NCBI RefSeq assembly: GCF_012912005.1
Contig: NZ_JABBEA010000002.1
Span: forward strand, 496,001 to 560,000
Origin: Paenibacillus sp. SZ31
GTDB lineage: Bacteria > Bacillota > Bacilli > Paenibacillales > Paenibacillaceae
Length of the DNA stretch: 64,000 bases
Reading direction: 5' to 3'
In this document: positions 27,098 to 35,761 of the stretch, in pieces
Layout: every line of letters begins with the position of its first letter
Position numbering within the stretch: position 1 is the stretch's first letter
The notes under the pieces: generated by a model
What the model was told of the DNA's origin: nothing
What the model saw: only the letters and a program-made list of their open reading frames with translations
Databases searched by the model: none
Program-made: the position numbers and the translations under genes

Positions 27098-28564
27098 TCA
27101 CTCCTTATTATGATTACCAATGAGTTCCTGCAACCGCAGACTTGAATGATTAATTCTGCCAATGAATTCGTAGATAACATCAATGTTATTTTCCTGTTCT
27201 TGTGTCGTTGCCAGTACACCTTCCGTTGCGACGGCATGTTCTTGCGAAATATCGGAAATATGATCCACTTGCATTCGTACTTGTGTAAAGATCAGGCTCA
27301 TCTGATCCGTCATGTCTAATTCCTTAGCTATGTATTGATCAACATGCTCGAATGTGGACCTGATGTGGTCGAAACTCTCAAGTACCTGTCCAGTGATCGT
27401 TTCTCCTTCTTTTACGGCAGCATTGCCGATGGCCGCCTTCTCTACCACGAGCTGTGTCTTTCTTTTGATATTATGAATGATCTCATTAATTTGTTTGACC
27501 GTATCGGAACTTTCCTGTGCTAACTTCTTGACTTCATGGGCTACGACGGCAAAGCCAGCTCCAGCTTCCCCTGCTCTTGATGCTTCAATGTTGGCATTCA
27601 ATGCCAAAAGATGAGTCTGATCCGCGATCTGGTTAATGGCCGACAGGAAGGTATTCACATCATCCATGCTTTGGTTTAATTCCTGGACTGTCGCCATGGA
27701 GTCGGTTACCGCTCCGTTAATCATGTTCATCTGATTGCCCATTTGCACAATTCGATCCGAGCTTTGACGAACAACTTGTCCGTTATCGGACGAGATTTGG
27801 GCAAGGCGATGTGACATCTGATTGATCTCCACCATCTGCGCATCTGCCGTGTTCATCATTTCGCTGATATGTGTAATGCTGCCCGATTGATCACGAATGC
27901 CTTCAGTCACTTCCTGAATGTTCGATGTTACGGTGTCGCTCATCTGCTTAAGATTACGGATATCATCATTACAACTCGCAATATCGGTATTTAACGTAGA
28001 TGTGTTCTCTCGAATTACCTTCACCATATTATCGAGTGCATTCACAAGATCTCTGGCTTCTGCTTCTTTGCCGAGGGCGACCTGAATCAAGTCTCTTCCT
28101 CGTTTACATACAAAATACAGAGCCACAATGGTCAATTCAATGAACCCAATGGTCATGAAAAAGGTCGTATCGTATTGCTGATGGTCCGCGTAATAGATCA
28201 CGATATAAGCAATGTTATACATGGCTCCGAATCCATACAACAGAACCCGGTTCAGATAGAGTGAGATGACACAGAGCACAACCACGATAAGCATACCTGC
28301 TCCGGGAGATTGGATATACTGAGTGGTTGCTGTCAGAATCGCAATCATTAGCACAACCATGGTCATGACCGGTTTTTTCTTACGATACATCAAAAATGTT
28401 GCAATGGAAAGCTCAACGAACAGTGAGCCTACGACTGCAAGTTCAACCTGCTTACTACGGATGAAGAAGCAGAATGCGACCAGTGTCAGCCATAGAATCG
28501 TGGCAATGATTTTGTTTACTTTGGCGGTGTTGTTTCTAAAAAAGCTGTTGTCCATGATTTGCAT
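27098..28564 (-). CDS. methyl-accepting chemotaxis-type signal transducer
   Basis: 488 residues. The first ~160 residues hold about six closely spaced transmembrane helices with no large extracellular ligand domain and no HAMP domain, so it may sense a membrane-borne or intracellular state. The C-terminal coiled coil contains the signalling hairpin tip NQIADQTHLLALNANIEA and GFAVVAHEVKKLAQ, which contacts CheA/CheW. The ribosome binding site is GAGGGGG seven bases before the ATG. It sits within a five-gene operon of membrane proteins and an esterase, with no che genes nearby. Confidence 0.88.
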   Translation of the reverse strand: MQIMDNSFFRNNTAKVNKIIATILWLTLVAFCFFIRSKQVELAVVGSLFVELSIATFLMYRKKKPVMTMVVLMIAILTATTQYIQSPGAGMLIVVVLCVISLYLNRVLLYGFGAMYNIAYIVIYYADHQQYDTTFFMTIGFIELTIVALYFVCKRGRDLIQVALGKEAEARDLVNALDNMVKVIRENTSTLNTDIASCNDDIRNLKQMSDTVTSNIQEVTEGIRDQSGSITHISEMMNTADAQMVEINQMSHRLAQISSDNGQVVRQSSDRIVQMGNQMNMINGAVTDSMATVQELNQSMDDVNTFLSAINQIADQTHLLALNANIEASRAGEAGAGFAVVAHEVKKLAQESSDTVKQINEIIHNIKRKTQLVVEKAAIGNAAVKEGETITGQVLESFDHIRSTFEHVDQYIAKELDMTDQMSLIFTQVRMQVDHISDISQEHAVATEGVLATTQEQENNIDVIYEFIGRINHSSLRLQELIGNHNKE

Positions 28565-28576
28565 GGTAATTCCCCC

Positions 28577-28657
28577 TCAACGACTTGTGAACTTCTCTGC
28601 GATGATTTTGGTCATGATCAAAATGATATTGAGCAGGAGTACATAACACCATTCCAT
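28577..28657 (-). CDS. 26-residue membrane peptide in the chemoreceptor operon
   Basis: A short reading frame (MEWCYVLLLNIILIMTKIIA, then a basic EKFTSR tail) preceded by an excellent ribosome binding site GAGGAGG six to seven bases before the ATG. It begins 12 bases after the upstream membrane-protein gene and ends 12 bases before the chemoreceptor gene, so it fills the only gap in the operon. One hydrophobic helix followed by positive charges suggests an N-out or C-in single-pass peptide. It may be a regulator or partner of its neighbours. No homologue is known to me. Confidence 0.55.
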   Translation of the reverse strand: MEWCYVLLLNIILIMTKIIAEKFTSR

Positions 28658-28669
28658 GTGAATCCCTCC

Positions 28670-29368
28670 TCATTCATCTCCCGGTTCGTTTGATGCACTC
28701 CCCTGCTCCATATTGGACTCCTTTTTCTTGTGGAACATCATCCAGACTCCCATCAGACAAAATAAAGCACTGCACCCCATGCCAAACAGGCTACTGGTTT
28801 TTAATGCAAGAGGTGAGGCTTGCATGGTAAGTAACGTCGCTTGTGTCACGACGATGGATACCATGGCATCGGTGAAGTTAATCATTTTCAATGTAGATAT
28901 GATTGGGTTATGGAGATGACGGTTAGCCCAGGTACCGTACATGGCAAAAGCCAGCTTGGTAAAAGCAACTGTAGCTACGATATACACAATCATGCCGTTA
29001 TAGATGAAGGCATCGCCGATCAGATACATTCGCAGGCAGACCATGGAATAGGATATCCCCAGAAAGCAAAGGAAAAGACCTCCGCGCTTATAGACCGTAA
29101 GCTCCAATGCATACCTCTCTTGGGGAGACTCCATTCCTTTGGCAACTTTATATTGTTGAAGTACCTGCCCTTTGGCTACACACAGAATCAGATAATATAC
29201 AGCATTCGTGATGAACCATCCGGAAAGCAGATAGATCCCCAGGATTAACTTGCCTATTCCGATAAAAGCATTGATAACAAGGGAAGCAACGTTGATCATG
29301 GCCGTTCGATCTTGCTTATTTCCAAGGTAACGGGCCCACATGGACTTCAAGTATGTCTTCATTTTCAT
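28670..29368 (-). CDS. multi-pass membrane protein of unknown function
   Basis: A 232-residue protein with about six hydrophobic segments (for example VASLVINAFIGIGKLILGIY, FITNAVYYLILCVA, MIVYIVATVAFTKLAFAMYG) and a polar, acidic C-terminal tail (KKKESNMEQGSASNEPGDE). It follows the 29381-29914 gene by 12 bases. The ribosome binding site before the ATG is weak, so it may be translationally coupled. I recognise no family. Confidence 0.75.
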   Translation of the reverse strand: MKMKTYLKSMWARYLGNKQDRTAMINVASLVINAFIGIGKLILGIYLLSGWFITNAVYYLILCVAKGQVLQQYKVAKGMESPQERYALELTVYKRGGLFLCFLGISYSMVCLRMYLIGDAFIYNGMIVYIVATVAFTKLAFAMYGTWANRHLHNPIISTLKMINFTDAMVSIVVTQATLLTMQASPLALKTSSLFGMGCSALFCLMGVWMMFHKKKESNMEQGSASNEPGDE

Positions 29369-29380
29369 AGGATATTCATA

Positions 29381-29914
29381 CTACTTGGCGAGCAGACCAT
29401 TCGCCTTTTCACATACCTCGTATATTTCGTCATATTTCTTGTCGATGTAAGGCGTCACCTTGTCGGACTTTTTCTTGCGAAGCCCGGAGTAGCTGAAATA
29501 CGGGATAATCCAGCCTGCGAAACCAGGGATCGCCAGAGTAATGGTAAGAGGCAGCATGTTAGCCTGATATGCAAACACCGAGCCAGCCATACAAGCTGTA
29601 CCGACAATTCCGATGATATAAGCAACGGCAGAAGCTCCCATGATCTTGGATCGTTCCAATGTTGCTATCTCGGTAACACAGGATTCGAATTGTCTTTGCA
29701 GGCGGGTCAATTCCGCTTTGTTCCGAATCTTGCGATCCCGCTTGAACTTCATCGTGACGGAACCCACGTTTTGAAATGGCGTTGAAGTAGCTTCCAGAAT
29801 CCAGCCGAAGTGCGCATATCCGTCCGTATACATTGATTCAACATCTTGCTTCACAATAACGTCTTTATATTCATAGCCGACGAAGCTATGTTCAGTTCTG
29901 ATCATCTCACTCAT
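29381..29914 (-). CDS. membrane protein of unknown function
   Basis: About 177 residues. The N-terminal half is soluble (VKQDVESMYTDGYAHFGW, then basic KFKRDRKIRNKAELTRLQRQ), followed by two transmembrane helices (MGASAVAYIIGIVGTACMA and LPLTITLAIPGFAGWIIPYF) and a basic cytoplasmic tail. The start is uncertain: ATG codons at 29923 and 29914 both follow GAGGGAG; the second has better spacing. It is the first gene of the operon, with a TTGTAA-N17-TATAAA promoter upstream. Confidence 0.7.
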   Translation of the reverse strand: MSEMIRTEHSFVGYEYKDVIVKQDVESMYTDGYAHFGWILEATSTPFQNVGSVTMKFKRDRKIRNKAELTRLQRQFESCVTEIATLERSKIMGASAVAYIIGIVGTACMAGSVFAYQANMLPLTITLAIPGFAGWIIPYFSYSGLRKKKSDKVTPYIDKKYDEIYEVCEKANGLLAK

Positions 29915-29978
29915 CTGTGTCATCACTCCCTCAATGGTTTTCCTATATCCCTCATTGGATGTTCCTATCGTACCGACC

Positions 29979-30012
29979 AAATGTTTATAAGTTGCTTATG
30001 AAATGTTTACAA
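29979..30012 (-). promoter_or_regulatory. promoter with a 22-bp-spaced direct repeat
   Basis: On the minus strand TTGTAA (30012-30007) and TATAAA (29989-29984) are 17 bases apart, a good sigma-A promoter. Each element lies in a copy of a 12-bp repeat TTGTAAACATTT/TTATAAACATTT whose copies begin 22 bases apart, two helical turns. This spacing would suit an OmpR-type regulator such as the one encoded at 31153-31824. Confidence 0.5.
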
Positions 30013-30019
30013 AATATGA

Positions 30020-30056
30020 ATAAAAGCCTGAATTCGATGGTTTCGAATTCAGGCTT
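30020..30056 (-). terminator. intrinsic terminator of the two-component operon
   Basis: A 13-bp stem from AGCCTGAATTCGA (30025-30037) to TCGAATTCAGGCT (30043-30055) with a five-base loop, followed by a short T-rich tract on the minus strand. Confidence 0.8.
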
Positions 30057-30088
30057 AGCTATTCCAGATCACGGAACTAGGTTATATG

Positions 30089-31156
30089 TTACTCTCTCAC
30101 TTTTAGCTTAACGGTGAAGGTTGTGCCCTTCTGCGGTTCGCTCTCCACCGAAATAACACCCCCTACTAACTCGATAACACGTAACGAAAGAGCGAGGCCT
30201 AGGCCATTCCCCTCTCCGTGATGGGAGGGGTCCCCTTGAAAGAATTTATCGAAGATATGTTTCATCGTTTCTTCATTCATGCCACAGCCTGTGTCCGATA
30301 CCATGACTGTAATGGTATCTTCATCCGACGTCTGCTTGAGGCTGATCTTTCCTCCGGGAGATGTGAATTTGAGCGCATTGGAGAAGAGATTATGCCATAC
30401 GATCTCCAGCATACTTTCTTCCGCATGAATGATGGCACGATCTTCGATATCCACCATGAATTCAATGTCTTTTTCTTCCCATGTCTGTTCAAAATAAAGA
30501 GCACATTCAGCAAGCTGCCTGCACAGATCATAAGGCTCGGCAACAGGGATAATCTCCTGATTCTCCAATTTGTTCAGCTTCAGGATATTAACGACAAGGG
30601 TCGCGAGTTTGTTCGTGGAAGAAATGATGGTGTCTGTGTACTCTTTTCGGAGTTCTGGACGTATATCATCCTGCTGCAACGCCATGGCATACCCGTGGAT
30701 GACCGATAACGGTGTCTTAATCTCGTGAGAAACATTGGAGATGAAATCATTTTTCAATGTCTCAATACTATTCAGTTCCTCCACCATTTTATTAAAATCC
30801 TCGAACATCACATCCACGTAGTTCTGCTTATCCGCTCGATGAATAGGTTCCAGATACACCGAGAAATCACCTTCGGCTACCTGTTTTGCAGCCTCACTGA
30901 GTTTGCGCATTGGCTTATCAAAAGCATTATACTTCTGCCTTGCCGTCACCAGACAGAAAATGAGACTGACGATGACCCAGTAACCCGAAATACCGAAAAT
31001 GTAAGGCCACGGGACATAACCCACGGGCAGATAGGCGTTATATATGAGAGCTTGTCCTGCGGTTAACGTAGACAACAAGAGATACGTACCGAGAAACTCT
31101 TTCCAAGATAGTAGTGGCTTTTTAATTCTCACGTCCGGGATCTGTGTCTTGCTCAT
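30089..31156 (-). CDS. sensor histidine kinase (HAMP, HisKA, HATPase)
   Basis: 355 residues. Two transmembrane helices (about 20-40 and 50-70) are separated by a very short external loop, so it has no large sensor domain. A HAMP-like linker (KPMRKLSEAAKQVAEGDFSVYL) leads to the phosphoacceptor in SNVSHEIKTPLSVIHGYA and to an ATPase domain with WHNLFSNALKFTSPGG, SDTGCGMN and GEGNGLGLALS. It overlaps the response regulator by four bases (ATGA). The signal is unknown; a membrane partner may provide it. Confidence 0.9.
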   Translation of the reverse strand: MSKTQIPDVRIKKPLLSWKEFLGTYLLLSTLTAGQALIYNAYLPVGYVPWPYIFGISGYWVIVSLIFCLVTARQKYNAFDKPMRKLSEAAKQVAEGDFSVYLEPIHRADKQNYVDVMFEDFNKMVEELNSIETLKNDFISNVSHEIKTPLSVIHGYAMALQQDDIRPELRKEYTDTIISSTNKLATLVVNILKLNKLENQEIIPVAEPYDLCRQLAECALYFEQTWEEKDIEFMVDIEDRAIIHAEESMLEIVWHNLFSNALKFTSPGGKISLKQTSDEDTITVMVSDTGCGMNEETMKHIFDKFFQGDPSHHGEGNGLGLALSLRVIELVGGVISVESEPQKGTTFTVKLKVRE

Positions 31157-31824
31157 TGCAATACGGCCTTGTAGCCAAGTCCGTGCACGGTCACGATTTT
31201 AAAATCCTCACACACGGAGAACTTGTCCCGAAGTTTCACAATGTATACGTCCACTGCACGCAGGCTGGTCTGACTGTCTATGCCCCAGAACTCGTCCATC
31301 AGCTGTGCACGGGAAAAGGTATGTTTGGGATAGGAAAGCAATTTGTAAAGGATATTGAATTCCCGCACCGTTACGGAAACTTCCTCTCCATTCACCGTTG
31401 TTGTCATATCATTTGCATCCATCAACAGACTTCCTACATTCAGCTTCTTTTCATGGGCAATATTGGCCCGCCGCAACAGCGCACCTACACGCAGGACAAG
31501 CTCGTCCAGATCCACGGGTTTGACCATGTAATCGTCGATCCCTGCCTGATACCCCTTTTGTTTCGAGGAAATATCGTCACGTGCTGTAACAAAAAGAATG
31601 GGAATGGTTTTATTAATCTGTCTCACCGTCTCGGCAAACTCAAATCCGTCGATCTCTGGCATCATGACATCGGAAATCAGAAGATCGTACATGTCGTTAT
31701 ACATCAAATCATACGCCTCTCGCGGATTAAAGCATCCGACAGCGTGATATCCGTTATTGGTTAGATATGTACAGATAATACGATTCAGTTTAATGTCGTC
31801 CTCTACCACAAGTATTTTGATCAT
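31153..31824 (-). CDS. OmpR-family response regulator
   Basis: 223 residues. Receiver domain with VVEDDIKLN, phosphoacceptor aspartate in LLISDVMMPEIDG, FVTARDD and KPVDLDEL; the C-terminal winged helix shows VTVREFNILYKLLSYPKHTFSRAQLMDEFWG and VDVYIVKLRDKF. It is translationally coupled to the kinase downstream. A 22-bp-spaced direct repeat at the promoter of the neighbouring membrane-protein operon is a plausible target, by inference from position. Confidence 0.92.
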   Translation of the reverse strand: MIKILVVEDDIKLNRIICTYLTNNGYHAVGCFNPREAYDLMYNDMYDLLISDVMMPEIDGFEFAETVRQINKTIPILFVTARDDISSKQKGYQAGIDDYMVKPVDLDELVLRVGALLRRANIAHEKKLNVGSLLMDANDMTTTVNGEEVSVTVREFNILYKLLSYPKHTFSRAQLMDEFWGIDSQTSLRAVDVYIVKLRDKFSVCEDFKIVTVHGLGYKAVLQ

Positions 31825-32018
31825 CTAATCATCCTTTCGAGCTACATGTCCTCATTATAATGTCCAGATGTTAAAAAATTGTTTGAACCGTCTATCTATC
31901 ATCTCTTAAATTAATATCTCATAAACAATATTCAAACAACACGGAAACATCGCTGCATCATGATAAACGTACTCAGTCGCTCAAGCAGTGAATGATAATC
32001 AGTCATAAGGAGTGAGTC

Positions 32019-33038
32019 ATGATGAAAGCAGCTATTTATTATGGTAAAAATGATATTCGTGTGGAAGAAAAACCAATGCCGGTTGTTGGTCCAACCGATG
32101 TTCTGGTACGAAACCTACGCGGTGGAATCTGCGGAACTGATATTAATATTGTTAAAGTGGGTCAAGGGGATATGGGCATCAGCCTGGGCTCTGAATTTGG
32201 ACATGAGATGGTTGGTGAAGTTGTTGAGATGGGATCTGAGGTTGCTTCGAAGATCCACATCGGAATGCGTGTAGGCATTAATCCCATTACTGCCAAAAAA
32301 GTCGGACGGCGCAAATCGCTGGAATGCTCCGGATTCTCCCAGTATGTACTGGTGGAAGAAGCCAAGCTTGATTATAACTTATATGAAATAGATCCAAGTG
32401 TTCCGGCAGAAGTAGCCTCATTGATTGAGCCTATGAGCGTAGGACGACATGGTGCATTCAGTGCAGATCCGAAACCTGAAGATCGAATTGTCGTCATGGG
32501 CGCGGGTCCGATTGGCCTGCTGGCTGCTGCAAGTCTGATTGCTGAGGGCATGAAACAGGTATGTGTTGTCGATATCGATGAATGGCGTCTCGCCAAAGCT
32601 GCAGGACTCGGTGCTCTGACCGTGAATACCTCCACTACTACACTCGAAGAGGGACTGGCTGCACACTACGGCACCGTTAATGTATACGGCGTTGAGGTGC
32701 CGAATGTCGATGTATATATCGATGCGGCTGGTGCTCCGGTGTTGTTCGAGAAGATCATGAAGATCGTCAAACCGCAGGCCAGAATCTCCATTATTGCCGT
32801 GTACAAAACCGAGGTGCCTATCAGCCTGCAACAGGTGATGTCCAAAGAAGTGCAAGTGAAAGGTTCCAGCGGATACACGCACGAGGATTTTAGTAAAGTT
32901 GTGGAACATCTGACCCACTTCCATCCTGAATTATCTACCCTTGTAACACAGGTATACAAACTGGATGATATCCAGGATGCCTTTAATACAGCCATTCAGG
33001 CCAAAGGAACGGTTAAAGTGGTTGTGGATTTAACTTAA
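32019..33038 (+). CDS. zinc-type medium-chain dehydrogenase (alcohol/sorbitol dehydrogenase-like)
   Basis: 339 residues. Catalytic zinc ligands are visible in GGICGTDI and EFGHEMVGEV, and the NAD(P) motif VVMGAGPIGLLAAASL follows. The four-cysteine structural zinc lobe of most alcohol dehydrogenases is absent: only one cysteine is present in RRKSLECSGFSQYV. ATG codons at 32019 and 32022 both fit the AAGGAG site. It stands alone, upstream of a convergent Gfo/Idh/MocA gene; a polyol or secondary alcohol substrate is likely but not shown. Confidence 0.87.
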   Translation: MMKAAIYYGKNDIRVEEKPMPVVGPTDVLVRNLRGGICGTDINIVKVGQGDMGISLGSEFGHEMVGEVVEMGSEVASKIHIGMRVGINPITAKKVGRRKSLECSGFSQYVLVEEAKLDYNLYEIDPSVPAEVASLIEPMSVGRHGAFSADPKPEDRIVVMGAGPIGLLAAASLIAEGMKQVCVVDIDEWRLAKAAGLGALTVNTSTTTLEEGLAAHYGTVNVYGVEVPNVDVYIDAAGAPVLFEKIMKIVKPQARISIIAVYKTEVPISLQQVMSKEVQVKGSSGYTHEDFSKVVEHLTHFHPELSTLVTQVYKLDDIQDAFNTAIQAKGTVKVVVDLT

Positions 33039-33091
33039 TCCCTCACGAATCCAGAAGCATTCTATCGGATCACCGTTGGTTCTATAAATTG

Positions 33092-33128
33092 AATGACAAA
33101 AGCCACCAGAAGGTGGCTCTTTGTCATT
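33092..33128. terminator. bidirectional terminator
   Basis: AATGACAAA and GCCACC pair with GGTGGC and TTTGTCATT around an AGAA loop, between convergent genes. Confidence 0.8.
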
Positions 33129-33188
33129 CATCTTTACTTACCTTTTCTTCGAAACGGATCTATAATCGTAAGCTCAATGCTTATTTGT

Positions 33189-34208
33189 TTATTTGCACGC
33201 GGCTATACCTTGTTCCAGAATCCCCATCGCGGTAATCGTTTCTTCATCTTTGATGACCTTATCCTTGCCATGTACAATGGCTTGATAGATATCATCATAC
33301 ACTCGGGCATAATCCCCAGTCTCCGAAACCACTTTTTCCTCATGATAGATTCCTTCATCATCCAGATAGGTCAAGACGCCATAGTGCTGCGGGAGATCCA
33401 CGCCAAAATCAGCATGTCCCTTGGGCAGATAAAACAATTTCAGATGTTCCTCCTGCCGATCCTCCGTTTGTTTCACAAACACGCCCTTCTTACCATATAC
33501 CACAAAGCTTGGACGGGGCTTCAAGCGGAAAAAGCTTGATTTGACGGACACTTTGAGTGAGGAATAATAGAAGTCCAGATCAAAGTAATCGTTCATTCTT
33601 CCCTCACCAAGCAGTTGACGCACATCGGAATGGATCGTATCCGGTTTGCCGAAATAGGACAACACCTGATCGATGGTATGCACCCCATGTCCGTATAGAT
33701 AACTGTGATATTTGGAAAAATGAGAGATGTTGTTCGGGATTTCCGGACGGTAGTAATCGTAGTGCATCTCTACTTCCAGCAGATCCCCCAGCTTCCCTGA
33801 TTCAATCACTTTCTTTGTTGTAAGGAAGTCCGAATCATAACGTCTGTTCTGATAACATTGGATCACCAGATTTTTATCTTTGGCGTATTGGAAGATGGAT
33901 ATGGCTTCCGCCTGGGTTAACATGAACGGTTTCTCCACAAGCACATGTTTTCCGTGATCGAGTGCCATTTTCGCGTATGAATAATGGGACACTGTGTGTG
34001 TACAGATCACAACCAATTGAATCTCCTCATCATTCATCACCGCGGAAACGTCATCGGTGTAGATTACGTCCGGTATTCTCGGCCATTCCGTTTTTTCCGG
34101 GCTACGAGCATAGATGGTCTTTACGTTCAGATAATCTCGATTCAATGAAAAAGGAAGATGGTAACGATTCGCACTTTTGCCATTACCAATGTATCCGATG
34201 GTTAACAT
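33189..34208 (-). CDS. Gfo/Idh/MocA-family oxidoreductase
   Basis: About 339 residues. The N-terminal NAD(P) Rossmann fold (LTIGYIGNGKSANRYHLPF) and the family catalytic motif HVLVEKPFMLT (EKP) are clear; the C-terminal alpha/beta domain carries ISHFSKYHSYLYGHGVHTIDQ. This pattern matches YvaA/scyllo-inositol dehydrogenase-like members. The ATG at 34208 is preferred because GGGGG lies seven bases ahead; ATG codons at 34214 and 34235 are alternatives. It is divergent from an RpiR-type regulator, which probably controls it. The substrate is likely a sugar or inositol. Confidence 0.88.
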   Translation of the reverse strand: MLTIGYIGNGKSANRYHLPFSLNRDYLNVKTIYARSPEKTEWPRIPDVIYTDDVSAVMNDEEIQLVVICTHTVSHYSYAKMALDHGKHVLVEKPFMLTQAEAISIFQYAKDKNLVIQCYQNRRYDSDFLTTKKVIESGKLGDLLEVEMHYDYYRPEIPNNISHFSKYHSYLYGHGVHTIDQVLSYFGKPDTIHSDVRQLLGEGRMNDYFDLDFYYSSLKVSVKSSFFRLKPRPSFVVYGKKGVFVKQTEDRQEEHLKLFYLPKGHADFGVDLPQHYGVLTYLDDEGIYHEEKVVSETGDYARVYDDIYQAIVHGKDKVIKDEETITAMGILEQGIAACK

Positions 34209-34385
34209 ATTCATTCCCCCAAGGGTCTTTTTCATTTATTATAAAAGAAGACAACCCTGAATATAGGCTTTGCCGCCATAACGGTACAATCGACCATTTT
34301 TAGGATGCCTAACGGTCTGTCTATAAACAAAATGTTTAATGAACGCCCATAATCGACGTTATTCAACTTACTTGGGGTGAACCTA

Positions 34386-35255
34386 TTGAAAATACTAACT
34401 CAATTAACCGACATGCATAACTTTACACCGAATGAAAAAAGCATTGCTTCCTACATATTGACGCATAAGGACCGTATTCTTCACTTAAATGTGCAAGAAC
34501 TCGCGAAAGTCACCTATACCTCGCATTCGGCAATTAACCGACTCATTCACAAACTTGAACTCACTGGCTTCAAAGAATTCATCATCAGACTTGCCCGGGA
34601 ATTTGAACAGGACTCCGCCCAGAACATATCCAATGTGGACCCTAATTATCCGTTCAGTCTGGGTGAGTCTTCGCTTCAGGTGGCAAAAGAAATTGCCGAA
34701 TTAATGAAGGAAACCATCGAGAAGAATGTGGCCTATATGGACGATGACTTGCTGTCACACACAGCGCAATTATTGGATCGGGCTGAACGGATATTCATCT
34801 ACGCCATGGGCGATTCACAGATCCGGGCGAAAAGTTTTCAAAATAAACTGTTCAAAATCAATAAATATGTAGTCATTGCCACCGAGCTGTCTGAATGGGC
34901 GCACCATACCGTCAATCTGACGACAAGAGACTGTGCTATTTTCCTCACCTATCATGGAAAATCCCAAAGTTATATTACAGCGGCCCATCATTTTAAGCGC
35001 GAACACATTCCTTTTATCACCATCACAGCAACTAGTCACAGCGAACTGGCGAAGCTCAGCACGATCTGTATCCGCGTTCCCAATGATGAAGTGAAGCTTG
35101 CCAAGATCGGATCATTTTCTTCCCAGATTGCTTTTGAATATGTGTTAAACGTCATCTACTCCTGCATTTATAAAATCAACTATGCGACGAATAGACAGAC
35201 ATCAGCCGAGACATATGAGAAACTCCAGGTCAGCGACCTGTTAAGTGACGATTAA
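34386..35255 (+). CDS. RpiR/MurR-family transcriptional regulator
   Basis: About 289 residues. N-terminal helix-turn-helix (VQELAKVTYTSHSAINRLIHKL) and C-terminal SIS sugar-isomerase domain (RIFIYAMGDSQIRAKSF, DCAIFLTYHGKSQSYITAA). The TTG at 34386 is favoured because GGGGTG sits seven bases ahead; the GTG at 34377 overlaps that site. It probably senses a phosphosugar and regulates the divergent Gfo/Idh/MocA gene. Confidence 0.88.
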   Translation: MKILTQLTDMHNFTPNEKSIASYILTHKDRILHLNVQELAKVTYTSHSAINRLIHKLELTGFKEFIIRLAREFEQDSAQNISNVDPNYPFSLGESSLQVAKEIAELMKETIEKNVAYMDDDLLSHTAQLLDRAERIFIYAMGDSQIRAKSFQNKLFKINKYVVIATELSEWAHHTVNLTTRDCAIFLTYHGKSQSYITAAHHFKREHIPFITITATSHSELAKLSTICIRVPNDEVKLAKIGSFSSQIAFEYVLNVIYSCIYKINYATNRQTSAETYEKLQVSDLLSDD

Positions 35256-35278
35256 TGTGAGTTACATGAAATGCTTCA

Positions 35279-35629
35279 CTATTCGGCCAGAGATTCCCGA
35301 ACGCTTTTCGGAAGGGATTTGACAACCAGTTCATAAGAGTGATCAATCATGACGTAGACATCCTCATCTGACAATGAACCATCCAGCGTAATGGTATTCC
35401 AGTGTTTTTTGTTCATATGATATCCCGGTTGAACCGCTTCATGCTGCTCTCTCAGGTTCTCTGCAATAATGGGATCACATTTTAAGTTCAAGCGACAGTT
35501 CTCTTCGTTTTCAAAAATAAGCGCGAACATCTTACCCGCAACCTTCATCGCGACTGGATTAGGCCCAAATGGATAATCCTTGATCGCACCTTTCTTCTTC
35601 AAACTGTATTCAATCATCCTATCCTTCAA
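35279..35629 (-). CDS. MmcQ/YjbR family protein
   Basis: 116 residues, one MmcQ/YjbR-like domain (CyaY-like fold), with PVAMKVAGKMFALI, LNLKCDPIIAENLRE and the signature PGYHMNKKHWNTI. The start is TTG at 35629, supported by GGGAGG seven bases upstream; the ATG at 35617 is a weaker choice. The family is sometimes called DNA-binding, but the function is not established. Confidence 0.85.
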   Translation of the reverse strand: MKDRMIEYSLKKKGAIKDYPFGPNPVAMKVAGKMFALIFENEENCRLNLKCDPIIAENLREQHEAVQPGYHMNKKHWNTITLDGSLSDEDVYVMIDHSYELVVKSLPKSVRESLAE

Positions 35630-35708
35630 GTCAGTTCCTCCCTTTCACCAGTGGACGTTATAATGATACCGAATGTAAGTTCGTATGTAAATATGCTCGC
35701 TGCACATA

Positions 35709-35744
35709 ATAAAACCTCCTCCATATGAATGGAGAAGGTTTTAT
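35709..35744 (-). terminator. terminator after the helicase gene
   Basis: ATAAAACCT and CTCCAT pair with ATGGAG and AGGTTTTAT around a short loop; the stem's own A/T ends provide the T-rich tract. Confidence 0.7.
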
Positions 35745-35761
35745 CTTGCATTTACGAAAAC

